Source of the DNA: Yamagishiella unicocca
Lineage: Eukaryota > Chlorophyta > Chlorophyceae > Chlamydomonadales > Volvocaceae
NCBI GenBank assembly: GCA_003116995.1
Contig: BDSL01000034.1
Location: 186,001 to 250,000, forward strand
Length of the DNA stretch: 64,000 nt
Direction of reading: 5' to 3'
Of the stretch, positions 12,557 to 23,625 are shown piece after piece (positions within the stretch are counted from its first letter, which is position 1; the number at the start of each line of letters is the position of its first letter). The position numbers were made by a program, and so were the translations under genes. The notes beneath the pieces are model-generated. The model made no database searches, was not told the origin of the DNA, and worked only from the letters and a program-made list of their open reading frames with translations.

Positions 12557-13474
12557 TGCTCCTTCGGCGCGCCCGAATGCCTGATTGTTGTCGCGCGCTC
12601 ACACGTATGGGAAGGACCACTGCTGGTCGGTCATGCGGGATGGCTGGGATTCGGGTTCTGGCAACAGCAGCTGGGGACGTGGGGGGTTTATGTACAGCTT
12701 GGGTATGTCGTGCCGGGCTGCGATACCCTGCCGCCCTCCTGCCGTAGTAATCGCTGCTGCTGTCTGCAGAGGGTTGCTGCCGGTTGCTGCACGAGCCGCG
12801 TGTCCCATGGCACTTGGCTGGTGCCAAGGCTTGGATAGCAGACGGCTGAAAGCAGCGTGACTGACTGGGCTGCTGCTGGCTGGCTGTCGCACCGGGATGT
12901 GCGTGTGATAGCACCTCCGTGGGCGGTGCTGCCGCAGGACCTGTAGCACGGCAGTCGACAGCGTAGCTGCCGCAGGACCTGTAGCACGGCAGTCGACAGC
13001 GGCGTTGATGTCTGTGCGGGTGGGAAGTAGATACGGGGCAGTGTGTGAGACGGATTGCTGAAGCTATGATGAGCAGGCACAAGGCGTTGCTTGCAGGAGG
13101 CGGGCCAGCGAGGGCGCCACCAGGGGCACCGACCCGCTGGTCAGCGTGGTGCGCTGGCGAGCGTGCGCAAGGCTGGACGCTTACAACGTCAAGCTTGTTT
13201 TGAGAACCGAGTTTGCGAATTGCGGGTCGTCTGTACGTGCACGCGGCACTCGAGTTAATCGCTCCCTGCACGTCACGGTTGCCTGCAAGGCCAGACGTCC
13301 ATCGGCATGTCGTGTCGCCCATAACTTTTAAATTCCTAGATTGGGTACGCTTTGCCATAGACACGCACCATAGTTGACCAACCTACCTCCTCCTGTCCTC
13401 GCGCGCAGACGCATTATGTGTTAACAAATCCAAAGTGTATATACAGTATTGTGCATAAAACTATCGCGCTACCG
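12557..13474. other. Intergenic
   Basis: Contains a 36-bp unit duplicated at 12928-13001 and otherwise nothing recognised. The 5' UTR and promoter of the OPR-like gene starting at 13475 must lie at its right end. Confidence 0.5.
12928..13001. repeat. 36-bp tandem duplication (period 38)
   Basis: Near-identical copies at 12928-12963 and 12966-13001, each running from GCTGCCGCAGGACC to GCAGTCGACAGCG. Confidence 0.85.
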
Positions 13475-16400
13475 ATGTGGAATGTGATCGCCGCATCGTG
13501 GCTTGCGCGTCCGTCAAGATGCGCCGCATCGCCATTGTCCGCCCTGTGGAGAGCGGCGCTGCGGCATGACTTTTCCTCAAACTTAGCCGAGTCATCTCGT
13601 TTGGATTTCTGCACCGCACCAGATGCCCACGCCCAGGGGCCGCACGCGGCTCAGCCGGCCGCGCATGACTCCAACCCAGCCGGTCCCAGCCCGGCTTTCG
13701 TCCCCCCTTCCAGCCCCACGCGACCCACAGCTCCAGCTCCTTCATTCTCACAAGACAGGCTCACAACTGCGGCAGCGGCGGCACAATTGGAAGCCGCTTC
13801 AAACCTGCAGTCGAGTCCATCAGCCGCCGGCTCCGTCGCCGCCGCCAGCTCCCCAGCAGCACGGACCGATCAAACCGCACGCCTGACCTCACACACCCCT
13901 GCTGCCGCGTCCGCCAGCGCTATCCTTGACCAGATGGGAACAAACCCAAATGACTCAGGGCTGGCAGCCCAGGCAGGTCCGGGACCCAGCTCCGAGGTGC
14001 TGCGGCTGATGCGCCAGATCCGCAGCAGCCGCAGCGCGGTGGACCTGCGGGTGTTGCTCTCGCGCCAGGCTGCTGACGTGGACCACCTGGCGCTCGTGGC
14101 GGCGATGACGCGGCTGGCGCAGGTGCGGGGGCGGAGGGGAAAGGGAGACTGCCGATGCGCTTAACAGCAATCGGCACATGGGCTCGTGCCACGGGGCTGC
14201 TGCGCCCGATTAGCTTCTTATCACGCATGCCGAGATCGCACAACTCGGTGAGGCCTGCCCATCCCCGCCGCTGCGCCGTTCCTTCGGGCCGTCCCGCACG
14301 TCCCCCTTCCAATCGAGTGTTGTACTGGGCGTCACAGTGTGCTGGCACCAGCTAGGACGCTACCTATCTACCCACTCTTCCCACCGCCCGGAAGGGAGGG
14401 AATAGTCAAAATCCATCAACGCAAACCTGTCCAAGGATACAGAGGGTCGGGCTCTTGCCACAAACATTTGCCAACCGTGCAGATACGGCTCATCAACTGG
14501 GACCGCAACTCAGCTAATTAGACCAGTCAGCCGCAAGCGTCTAATCCTCACAATCCCGGTCAAATCCGGGGACGTCGGCGGGTCCTGAACCCACATCTGC
14601 TGCGAAGCATAATCGATCACGCGATCGCCCCATGGCAAAGAGCCATCCTTACCACTTTAGCTACGCCGCCGCCGCCGCCTAGTGTGTACTACACCCACCC
14701 ACCATTACCACTTTACCGCCCTGCGCACTGGCCCACCCCTCCCGACCCAGATCGCTGACTCCGCCGGCGGGGCCCGCAGCGACCGGGCGCAGCAACGCGA
14801 GCTGCTGAGCCAGCTGGCCGCCTCGCTGGCGGCTTCGGAGCACCTGAGCCGCTGCGGCGCGCGCCAGCTGGGCAGCTGCCTGCACAGCCTGGCGGTGGTG
14901 GGGGTGGCGCCCAGCCACCGGGTCTGGGAGGCGCTGCTGGACGCCCTGTGCGGGGACCGTGCCGCGATGCTGACGGGGGCCAATGGAATGGTAGGGTGAG
15001 GCGTTGCGTGGAAGACCTGCGTATGCACGGAAAACCGTTTAGAGGGTGGGATGGGGCGGAGTGCGGTTCGGTGCGGTGGTGTTCAAGCGTTCATGGCTCG
15101 GGTGCGGGAGGGGGCATTGCTGGTTCCATTATGTGTGGTGCGGGGGGCCCTTCAGTTACCGGTGAAGTCCGGGAGCTGTTTGGGACTGCATGCCTGGGGA
15201 TCAGGGAGAGCAGTGGCGTGATTGTGACGTGGTTCTGGCATCATCCCTGCCTCCCTCCTCCTCCCCCTTACCAGGACGTATCCACGGTGGCCCTAGCGCT
15301 CGCCCGCCTGGGCTGCCGCAGCCGCCGGGCCTGGCGCGCAGTGGCCCGCGGCGCTGAGACCCACGGGTCGGCCATGTCTCCCCAGGAGGTCGCCAACACG
15401 CTCTCGGCGCTGGCACGGGCCGCCGCGCACGAGCACGGCAACGCGTTCGGCCGCCTGCTGGCTCGCGCGGCTGAGGACGCGGACTCCTACACTGGCCGCA
15501 ACCTGGCCAACGTGCTGTGGGCGGCGGTGCGGCACCTGCAGGCCCTCGGGGCGCTGGAGGAACGGGCCACGGGCGCGGCAAGCGGCAGCTGGGGGCCGCC
15601 GGGACCGGGGCCGGGGCCTGGCGAGGCGGAGTCGTCCTCTTCTGCGGGTATCAGCTCCCATGACGCCGTGGCGGGGAGTGAGGACGGCTTGGGCGCTGCG
15701 GGCCTGCCGGTGGCTCCGCTGGTTGGGGGAAGGGACCGGGGGTCAGGTCCCGGCGGCGGCTCCGCCGCCGGGTTGCTGTCCGGTGGCAGCGGCGCCGCCG
15801 CGCAGCTGGCTGCCGCCCAGTCGCTGGCGCGGCGGCTGCCGGAGCGGCTGCGGCAGTGCACGCCCACGGAGCTGGCGCGGGTGGCCTGGGCGCTGGCGCG
15901 GCTGGGCTGGCTGGAGCCCCGGGTGTGGGTCAGCCTGGGGTTGCAGCTGCGGCACAGTGCGGGTGAGGGCGCGTATGGGGAGGGGGCGCATGGGGAGGGG
16001 GCGCATGGGGAGGGGCGGGAAGCTGCCGACTAGCCACTGCAATGTGTTTTGCCCGGGAGGAGTCCGAGGTCAGGGTCCTGCGAGGAAGGGCGGGTTACCA
16101 TGTCCGTTGTGCACGAGGCTAGCCAGCCGACCTGGGCTCCCCACGGCCTCCTGGTCGGGCGGCTTACTGCGTCCGTCCCGCCCGCGGTCCGGCCCCTCCG
16201 ACTCCGCCCCTGCCGCCGCTCCGGCGCCCTGCACCCCCCGTCTCCGCAGGAGCCCTACAACCGGACGAGCTCTGTACGACGGCCGAGGCACTGCAGTACG
16301 CCAGTGCCCGAGCTCGCGCCAGCGCTGCCCCCGCTGCCACGAGCGAGGCCCCCAGCCGAGCGGCGGCGGCAACCGCATCCGCGCCCGGGAGAAGTCATGG

Positions 16401-18425
16401 GTTGAGCTCCGCTGCTGACGTCAGCGCCGCGTCAGCCTCCTCCTCCTCCTCCTCCTCGCCTGCGCCCTCGACGGCGGAGGCGGCGGAGGCGGCTCTCGCC
16501 AACCCTTCCGAGCACCTGGGCACGCTGTTCGCCGCCGCGTCGCTGCGGATGAGCGACCTGCGTCCGCAGCACCTGGCGCGCCTGCTGCGCGTGCTGTCGC
16601 AGCACGGCGGGTCGCAGCACGCCGCGGGGCCCCCTGGAGCCGCTGGGCTTGCCGCTGGCGCCGATGACGGTGCGGTCGACGAGCAGCGGCGGCAGTTGTC
16701 CCCGTCAGCAACCGGACACGATCCAACACTCGTTGGCTTCGTCCAGGAGGTGGGCGGGTATATCGCCACAGTAGGCGTCAACCGGGAGATGGGGAACGCC
16801 TGCTGCTAGGTGTCCCCGGGGTGAAGAGGGGCCTGCTAGACTTCATCACGGTGGCAGCAGCGGGTGCGCATTGTCCTGGCCCCACACTGCGCCCTCCTCC
16901 TGCACCTCCCCCTCCCCTTCCCCGCAGGCCCGAGCTAGGCTGCTGAGCACTCCGCAAGCCGCCTTCCCCGGGCTCTGGGTGATCGCCTCGCTGGTCGGCA
17001 GCCTGGGCAGCCTGGGCAGCCTTACCGCCAACAGCACGACAGCCATCCCGGGCGGCGTACCGCCCCTCAACCCAGAGGCCGCGCCTGGAAGATCAAGAGG
17101 ATCTAATGGGCCTAACAACAGCAGCAGCAGCAGTAGCGTCCCCAGCACAGGCAGTAGCGGTGCAGCCGGCGGCTCGAGCGGAGACACCGAGGTAACCCCC
17201 GAGGCGAGGTGGACAGCGGCGGCTGCGGACCTGTTGGAGCACCTCGCGGCGGCGGCGGCGGTGCTGGCGGCGCGGGCTTCCGCGGCGGAGCTTCGCCTCG
17301 TGGCGGCGGCGTTCGCAGCGACAGGCCATTGCAGCGCACCGCTGTGCACCGCACTGGCAGCCCGGGTGGGTGGCTGGCTGGGCAGCTGGGCGGCTGGGGT
17401 CGGGCCGAGAAGGCTCGCCACGGTGGAGGGGACTGCTGGAAGGCTGCAGGGCTGGAACGGACACTGGGGGGGCACTGGTTACATAGCTGGTGGAGGCGGG
17501 GACGCGGCGGGTTACGAGGAAAACCGGACTTGGCCGGACGTTACTCATCACCTTATGTCAGCTTCGACGCACGATGCCGACTAGCTTAGCACCCTTCTGC
17601 CCCACATCCTGCGAATCCTCAACCCCGCAGATCGAGGCTTTGGCCCGCGCCGCCACCCCAGCGGCCCCTCGCTTCCACTACGAAACCCCGCAGCCGCCAC
17701 CGGCGTCGTCGCCCCAGCCCTCGCAGCACGCAGCGGCTGCGGAGGTGGCCAGCATCGTGGGGGTGTTGCAGGCGCTGGCGCAGCTGGACTTCCACAACGA
17801 GGCGGCACTGGCGGCTGCGCTGCCCGCAGTGGCGGCGACGCTGCAGGCGCTGCCGCCGCGGGCGCTGGCGGCGGCGCTGGGGGCGTACGCAGCGTCTGGC
17901 TCGCCACCCCTCGCCTTGATGTCCGCGTTGGCGGGCGAGCTGCTGCAGCGGGTGCGGGGACAACTCCAAGATGAGCAGAGCGGGAAGCAGCAGCAACAGC
18001 GGCGGCGGCGGCAGCGGGATATGGTTCAGGGAGGCGCCTCAGTAGAATCGGAGCCCGGGCTGCTGGGAGGTGTGGTTTCGGAGCAGGTGGATGGTCGCGC
18101 GTTAAGCGCTCTGGGGATGGGGCCCGAGCAGCGCCGCGCGTTGCTGGCTGCGTGTCGGCAGTGGCGCGCGTCGCTGCTGTATTTGGGGTCGCGAGCTGAT
18201 GATGCTGGGGGTGGCGTGGATGAAGGCGAGGGCGGGAAAAACGATGGTGTGGGGATGCGATTGAGCCGGGGCTTGGTGGTCCAGGGAGGTGGGAGTGGGG
18301 ACGCAAGGCGCACAGGTAGTGCCGGTTGTTGGCGCACGGAGCGCAGCGGCGGAAACGGTGCCGAGGGCGCGGATGGAGCCCTGGACAGGTGCTCCGAGCT
18401 AATGCGCATGCTTGAGTCGGAGTAG
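13475..18425 (+). CDS. OPR-like helical repeat protein, predicted organelle-targeted
   Basis: Six exons: 13475-14122, 14751-14990, 15275-15962, 16250-16749, 16928-17365 and 17631-18425. They keep phase throughout and give 1102 aa. The start MWNVIAASWLARPSRCAAS is hydrophobic/Arg/Ser-rich, like a transit peptide. At about 178-216 lies the helical module LRLMRQIRSSRSAVDLRVLL...MTRLAQ, matching the module in the OPR gene at 4.2-8.6 kb. Degenerate 35-40-residue repeats follow, such as VSTVALALARLG, QEVANTLSALAR, NLANVLWAAVRH and ELARVAWALARLG. They are separated by Gly/Ser/Pro-rich linkers and a poly-Ser run. There is no RAP domain; the C-terminal ~120 residues are low complexity. TGTAA lies at 18486-18490. 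Expected role is RNA binding in chloroplast or mitochondrion; the target is unknown. The exon 5 donor (17365) is the least certain junction. Confidence 0.8.
14499..14573 (+). other. Degenerate tRNA-like / SINE-like remnant in intron
   Basis: In intron 1 of the OPR-like gene. CCCGGTCAAATCCGGGG resembles a tRNA T-arm/B-box with one T missing. CTCAGCTAATTAG upstream resembles a D-arm/A-box. The acceptor and anticodon stems do not pair properly, so this is not called a tRNA. A decayed tRNA-derived SINE is possible. Confidence 0.25.
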
Positions 18426-18781
18426 GGAGCTCGTTAGGTACACCCGAGGACTCGCCGCGAGCCTGGGAAGGGAGCGAACACGGTTTGTAATCAGCTTGAT
18501 CTGCCGTACCATTATCGCTACCAAAGCGTCGTGCATCCTAATCCGCAGCCGCAGCCTAAAGGTGCCTGGTATACTGTATACCCAATCACAATATTGTTTA
18601 GATGGTTTGCGATCAACCCTGACCCTAACAGGATAGTGCTGAACCCTCTAGTTAGATAGCGAAGCACTATCCCGATCCCGACATTTTGCAATCATTTGCG
18701 TTGCATTGTTACCACCATAAAACTTACATCAGCTCACGTGATCGATACCGACTTCTTATCAGCATCCTTCTCGAGCGTGGA
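18426..18781. other. Short intergenic gap
   Basis: Contains TGTAA at 18486-18490, the likely polyadenylation signal of the upstream OPR-like gene, then the promoter and 5' UTR of the RNase H gene. Nothing else recognised. Confidence 0.5.
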
Positions 18782-21633
18782 ATGGGCGGGAAATACTACG
18801 CTGTGCGCGTAGGGCGCAGAACCGGCATCTACAACGACTGGGGCGACGTAAAGCCTGAAGTGGAAGGCTATCCGGGTGCCCAGCATAAGTCATTCAAGAG
18901 CCGCGCGGATGCGGAGGCGTACATCTCGAGCGGCCCCTCGGCAGCTGCGGGCGGAAAGCGCAGCAGGGATGCTTATAGCAACGGACTTCACGGATATGAT
19001 GACGGGGACCGCTACGATTCTCGCCAACGTGGCCCTCCCTCGCCTCCGCGTGGCAACCCTTACGCAATCAATGGCCCTGGGCCGTCGTACATGAGGGCCC
19101 CTGAGCCCCTGGCCGAGCACCAGAACTACCCGCGGGTCACCTCGGGTGTCCTGATGATGGAACACCCACCAGTCCCAGCCGCAGGGCCCTATGGTGGCGC
19201 TGGATACAGCCAGCCTCAGTGCAGCCTCAGGGGCGGCGGTAGCAGCGGCGGGCCGCACTACGGCGCTGTGGTTGAGGGACCCCTGGAGCCCATCCGAAGG
19301 GGCTTGCTGTACGACATGGTGAGCGGCCTTGAGGGAGCGGAGTGAGACGTGGGGGGGGGGGGGGCGCCAAACAGCGGGGTGAGAGGAGGGCGAAGGGGCC
19401 CCACAGCGGGAGCAAAGCTCCCGTCAAGCGCAACAGGGAGGGTGAGGGCCGGGCACTGTCGACGTGGAACTTCCGGGAGCTAGTGCCCAGAGCCCAGAGT
19501 TAGTGCCCAGAGCTAGGGCAAAAGGTTGAGGCACGGAATCCTTGTCATGCGGGGGGGGGGCTGCTGGGGGGTTGCGAGGAAAACCCGTGTACGAAGGGGA
19601 AGGGGGGGTCCCTCGGCTCGTGGGCGCGCCGCATCCCTGGCCTCCACGGGCTGCTGGGTCGTGGCCCACATCATCGTGACCCACATCATCGTGGCCCACA
19701 TCATCGTGGCCCACATCATCGTGGCCCACATCATCGTGGCCCACATCATCGTGGCCCACATCATCGTGGCCCACATCATCGTGGCCCACATCATCGTGGC
19801 CCACATCATCGTGGCCCACATCATCGTGGCCCACATCATCGTGGCCCACATCATCGTGGCCCACATCACCCCTCCCCTCCATCAAATCCTTGGCTATATG
19901 GGCCGTATGCCTCGCCTCCTCTCTCACACTCTCATGTCGCACGCCTTCGGAAAACCGACGGTGACGAACAAAGTACCATGTCGCCCTCAGCGGGGACCTT
20001 GCCGCCGCCACAGGTGGATTGCTATGATCCAAAGCCACAAGGTCAAAGCACCGTCCGACGCAAGTCCATCAGCTTGTCGCACTGCGCCTGGCTTGCCTGC
20101 GTCGCAGGAGTTTGACGGCGCTGCTCGTGGCAACCCGGGCACGGCTGGCTGCGGCGCCCTGCTGCGGCGACATGACACGGGGCAGGTGGTGAGCTGCAAT
20201 GACAGGGCTGGCTGGTCGGGTGTTAGGACCGTATGGCGAGCGCCTCTGTTAGGTCAGGCTGTGTGTGGGAGGGCAGTCGGGAGCGCAGTCGGGAGGCCAT
20301 ACACCAGGCAGGGGCCATCCTGCGGCGGCGGCGGGCCGCCGCATTCGTATGTCCTTGGCCTGCTGGTAGCAGTGAACGCGTGCACGTCCCCCTCGGGCGT
20401 CCTTCACATCTCCCCCAACCTTCCCAACCCCCAAGTTCTCCAGCATGCCTCTCCAAACGACTGTTCGAAACGGTTTTATCTTCCGTACACGGGTTTTCCT
20501 TGCAACCCTCCTGACCAGGTATGCCGGCTGCGGAAGTACATGGGCCCCCGGTCCACCAACAACGAGGCGGAGTACACGGCGCTGCTGGAGGGGCTCAAGG
20601 TGGGAACGCGGGCTTGGCATTGGTCGCACCGCGGGCACGGCTTTATGCGGGCGCGCTGCAAACCACATGGGCAGCTGCGCTCTGAAGTGCTGGCCTTTGT
20701 CAGCCGCATGCGCACCACCCGAGCTATTCCGCTTCATCCGAAACCCGCTTCGCGTCCCACCCTTGCCGTCGCCTCCCCCCTCCCGTTCCGTATGTTGTGT
20801 GACCGGGTCTCCTCGCCACCCCCATAACCCGATCCTGGCCCGACCCGCCCCGACCCAGATGGCTCGGAGCATGGGCGTCACTCACCTGCTCGCCAAGGGT
20901 GACAGCAAGCTGGTGGTGCAGCAGGTGGGGGGCGCGTGGCGCATCAACAAGGAGCACCTGCAGGCGCTGTGCGATCAAGTGCAGGCTGAGGTGGCGCACT
21001 TTGACGACTTCAACATTCGCCACATCCCCAGGTGCGGAGGGACGACACCGCACGGTTGGGGTCCAGGGAAGGGCGGGCCGGGGCACCCGCGGCGTTTAGG
21101 GATGTGCGCATTTTTTGTGGTTCGGGGCTTTCAAGACGGATGGAGGGGAGAGGGAGGGGATAGCGTGGACGGGAGCGCGGGCGGAGGAGGATTCGAGGGA
21201 GACCCGTGGATGCCCGAAAGGAGGAGGAGGGCCACTAATAGGAGGCGGGGGTGCGGCTGCAGGGCCACGTAGGGCATCAACACGGTGGTGTATGGTGGGA
21301 GTGTTGCTGGGGCTGCTCGGTGGCATTTGGGTTTGGGGACCGCCGATGGTAATAGTAATTGCTGTGCGTTTGGGCAGGGCATTGATGGGGAGGATGGCTT
21401 CTGTGGGGGAGGGCAACGCCGCGCGATGCAGCCGCCTCGTGGGGAGCCGAGCAGCAGAGACACGGTAGCGGACGGCGTGCGCCGATCCCGCCTGCTGTGT
21501 CGTTGAACATGTTTGTCGAAGCAGGCGTGTTTTTCGTTCCGTGTTGCGCCCGCTGATTTCCCCGCGCAGAGAGTGGAACCACGATGCGGACAAGCTCAGC
21601 AATGACGCAATCGACCTCCGACACAGCAATTGA
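18782..21633 (+). CDS. RNase H with N-terminal hybrid-binding (viroplasmin) domain
   Basis: Five exons: 18782-19318, 20108-20188, 20519-20599, 20859-21031 and 21570-21633, giving 311 aa with phase kept. Residues 3-46 ([17 protein letters not shown]...[11 protein letters not shown]) form the RNase H1 N-terminal RNA/DNA-hybrid-binding domain, also known from caulimovirus viroplasmin. A disordered Gly/Pro/Ser/Arg linker follows. Residues ~180-311 form an RNase H fold of the plant RVT_3 type: [37 protein letters not shown] and [17 protein letters not shown]. These supply the metal-binding acidic residues (D182, E224, D248 and D298 by my count). The enzyme should cleave RNA in RNA/DNA hybrids. There is no clear targeting peptide. 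The exon 2 donor could be 20185 or 20188. Introns 1 and 2 carry a minisatellite and a repeated element. Confidence 0.88.
19569..19606 (+). repeat. Interspersed short repeat, copy A
   Basis: GGGTTGCGAGGAAAACCC followed by GTGTACGAAG, in RNase H intron 1. The same core recurs inverted at 20461-20512 and again near 61597-61640. Confidence 0.6.
19665..19868. repeat. 15-bp minisatellite, about 13-14 copies
   Basis: Unit CCCACATCATCGTGG repeated nearly perfectly within intron 1 of the RNase H gene. The first copy differs by one base (GTGA) and the last is degenerate. Because 15 is a multiple of 3, all frames stay open and create long artificial proteins on both strands. Confidence 0.95.
20461..20512 (-). 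repeat. Interspersed short repeat, copy B, abutting a splice acceptor
   Basis: Reverse-oriented copy of the ~50-bp element: on the minus strand it reads GGGTTGCAAGGAAAACCC, then GTGTACGGAAGATAAAACCG. It ends just before the acceptor of RNase H exon 3 (exon starts 20519), so its T-rich side serves as the polypyrimidine tract. Confidence 0.6.
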
Positions 21634-21810
21634 AGGTCCGGGCTGAGGCTGGATGGATGAGACTGGCTGGCTGGCCGAGGCTGGATGGAGGGGAGGGCCC
21701 AACCCCATTCCCCCGGGGCTGGGTGACGTTGTGGTGTCATGAGCTCACCGTACGGAAGTGGCAGGCGCCGGAGGATCACTGGAGCCTGCCCCCTTTTTGG
21801 AAGTCCACCT

Positions 21811-21979
21811 GTCCAGATTGCTGCTGTCCAGGTTGCTGCTGTCCAGGTTGCTGCTGTCCAGGTTGCTGCTGTCCAGGTTGCTGTTGTCCAGGTTGCTGCT
21901 GTCCAGGTTGCTGTTGTCCAGATTGCTGCTGTCCAGGTTGCTGCTGTCCAGATTGCTGTTGTCCAGATTGCTGTTGTCG
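21811..21979. repeat. Second 15-bp minisatellite, about 11 copies
   Basis: Unit GTTGCTGCTGTCCAG with G/A and C/T variants (GATTGCTG..., TGTTGTCC), about 180 bp past the RNase H stop. Same period as the intron 1 array but unrelated in sequence. Frames through it (Cys-Cys-Cys-Pro-Gly or Val-Gln-Ile-Ala-Ala) are artefacts. Confidence 0.92.
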
Positions 21980-22512
21980 GCATGAAGCATTCGCTTGTGC
22001 GCAACAGTGGCGGATGATGATGGCATTGCTGGCTGGCATTGGGTGGGCGGCGAAGACTGCACTTGGTCTTTGTTGCGGCGTGGTGCAGGATGGCGTGCGG
22101 GTTGCTCGGAAGGTGACGTGGCTGGTGGCGCGTTGGCTATTTGGATTACGTCAGTAGGCGGCGTAGTTCGCCGGAAGAGTGTAGGAACATGCGCGGCCGC
22201 GTTCCATTCCTCTCTTCATGGACACCCCGCAGCGATCCCCGACAGACTGTTGAGTCATTAGGTGCCACCACGAGCGAGTAGGGTGCGAGCCCCAACGGCA
22301 CGCCATCAGGCATGCAGCGTGGGGTATCGAAAGGGAAGAGGGGAGGGCGTAGAGGGACGAGGCGGGGCAGTAAGATACAGCGTTGAGGTGGAGGAGTGGT
22401 GCTTGTTGTTGGGCACCGTTGGAGCTGGGTGCTGAGGGCCGTCCTGTGGGGGCGTGGGGGCTGGGGGCAGCCCGTCTGGGGTACCCGGGGTCCTCATGGT
22501 TTGATGTGTATG

Positions 22513-22586
22513 TGTGCAGGTGTGCCAAGGGTGCAGCTTTCTCTAGCCATGTGCAGGTGTGCCAAGGGTGCAGCTTTCTACAGCCA
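22513..22586. repeat. 37-bp tandem duplication
   Basis: Copies at 22513-22549 and 22550-22586, each starting TGTGCAGGTGTGCCAAGGG and ending AGCCA. Confidence 0.85.
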
Positions 22587-23625
22587 ATGTAGGCAGTGAT
22601 CCGTGATGTTGGCACGCTTCCTGGACTCAATATTTGCGATGCTTTTCGCCTGTAGCATCTCATTATGTACCGTATTTGTATGACCTTGCTGTATATGGTG
22701 CTGCGGGCTAATTGGTAATCAGCTGATCGCGGTCCACTACCGATCGGCTGTACGCTTTTGTTGTAGCGTTATGTCCCCTTCATAACCCCGCATACGCATG
22801 TATCCGATTCGTTCCAAATGCCAAGGCTCGGTGAAAAAGTGCAGAGAGGGTCACCCAGGGTCACGGGCAACTGGCACATCTCCCTGCCATAGACGACTCT
22901 CGTCACGGCTCCCTAGGAATGACTAGGAAGCGTGTTCACTATGTTGGCTGCATCACCCACAGTTTCACATGTCACTGGGAATGCCTGGGATGGGAGGCCT
23001 GGGACGGAACAGGTACGCACAGCGATTGATCAAAACCTATGCAGAGCTCTAGCGCAGGGTTTTTTCGCATAGTGCCTTGCACCGTCGACCGTCAGTTTCA
23101 ACATGACACGTCTCCAACCTTTTTGTGCAGCACCAGGATTAGAAGAGTGATCAGGTGACGACGATGGCAGTGGCACTTGATCTCTGCTCTGATCCCGACC
23201 CAGAGCATGGCAGTGGCACTCTGTCCCGAACCTGGCGCCCATTTCCCCGCCCCCCCACCCATTTGTACAGTTACGGCCTGCGGCATTTGTTGCGCACCAT
23301 GCACAACCTTGTGCGTAAGTCATACAAGCTCGGACAGGCCGAGGGCTGTCATCTATAGCCGAACCCCGCTCAATGCGCGCGATAACCTATAAGCTGAAAT
23401 GCATTCGTAAAGGAATAACTAAGGTAGGTATTGTAAAGCTTGGCAACTTCAAATTTTGCAATTGTACTTCATGCGCTTCGATACCGTAAGGCCCAAAGGA
23501 GTGGTGTGGTGTACGACGCCATGTGGCGGCGGCGACTAAGGATACCTCGATGTCTACGTAGAAGATTATGTGAAAAGTAAGAATAGATCATCATCCGTTA
23601 TCTGTAATTGAAGCAGTAACGTACC

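Larger units (their letters stand above)
21634..23625. other. Intergenic, repeat-bearing
   Basis: Holds the RNase H 3' UTR, the 15-bp minisatellite at 21811-21979 and a 37-bp duplication at 22513-22586. No exon with a recognisable domain was found. The right end must hold the promoter of the MBD gene. Confidence 0.5.

Noticed and set aside
14499..14573. tRNA gene
   Set aside because: The T-loop lacks a base, and the acceptor and anticodon stems do not pair.
19526..20827. 433-codon plus-strand open frame
   Set aside because: It is a run through the 15-bp minisatellite, intron sequence and one RNase H exon; the real coding exon (20108-20188) is only a small part.
21630..22157. Cys-Cys-Cys-Pro-Gly repeat protein
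   Set aside because: Direct product of a 15-bp tandem repeat. No splice or domain support.
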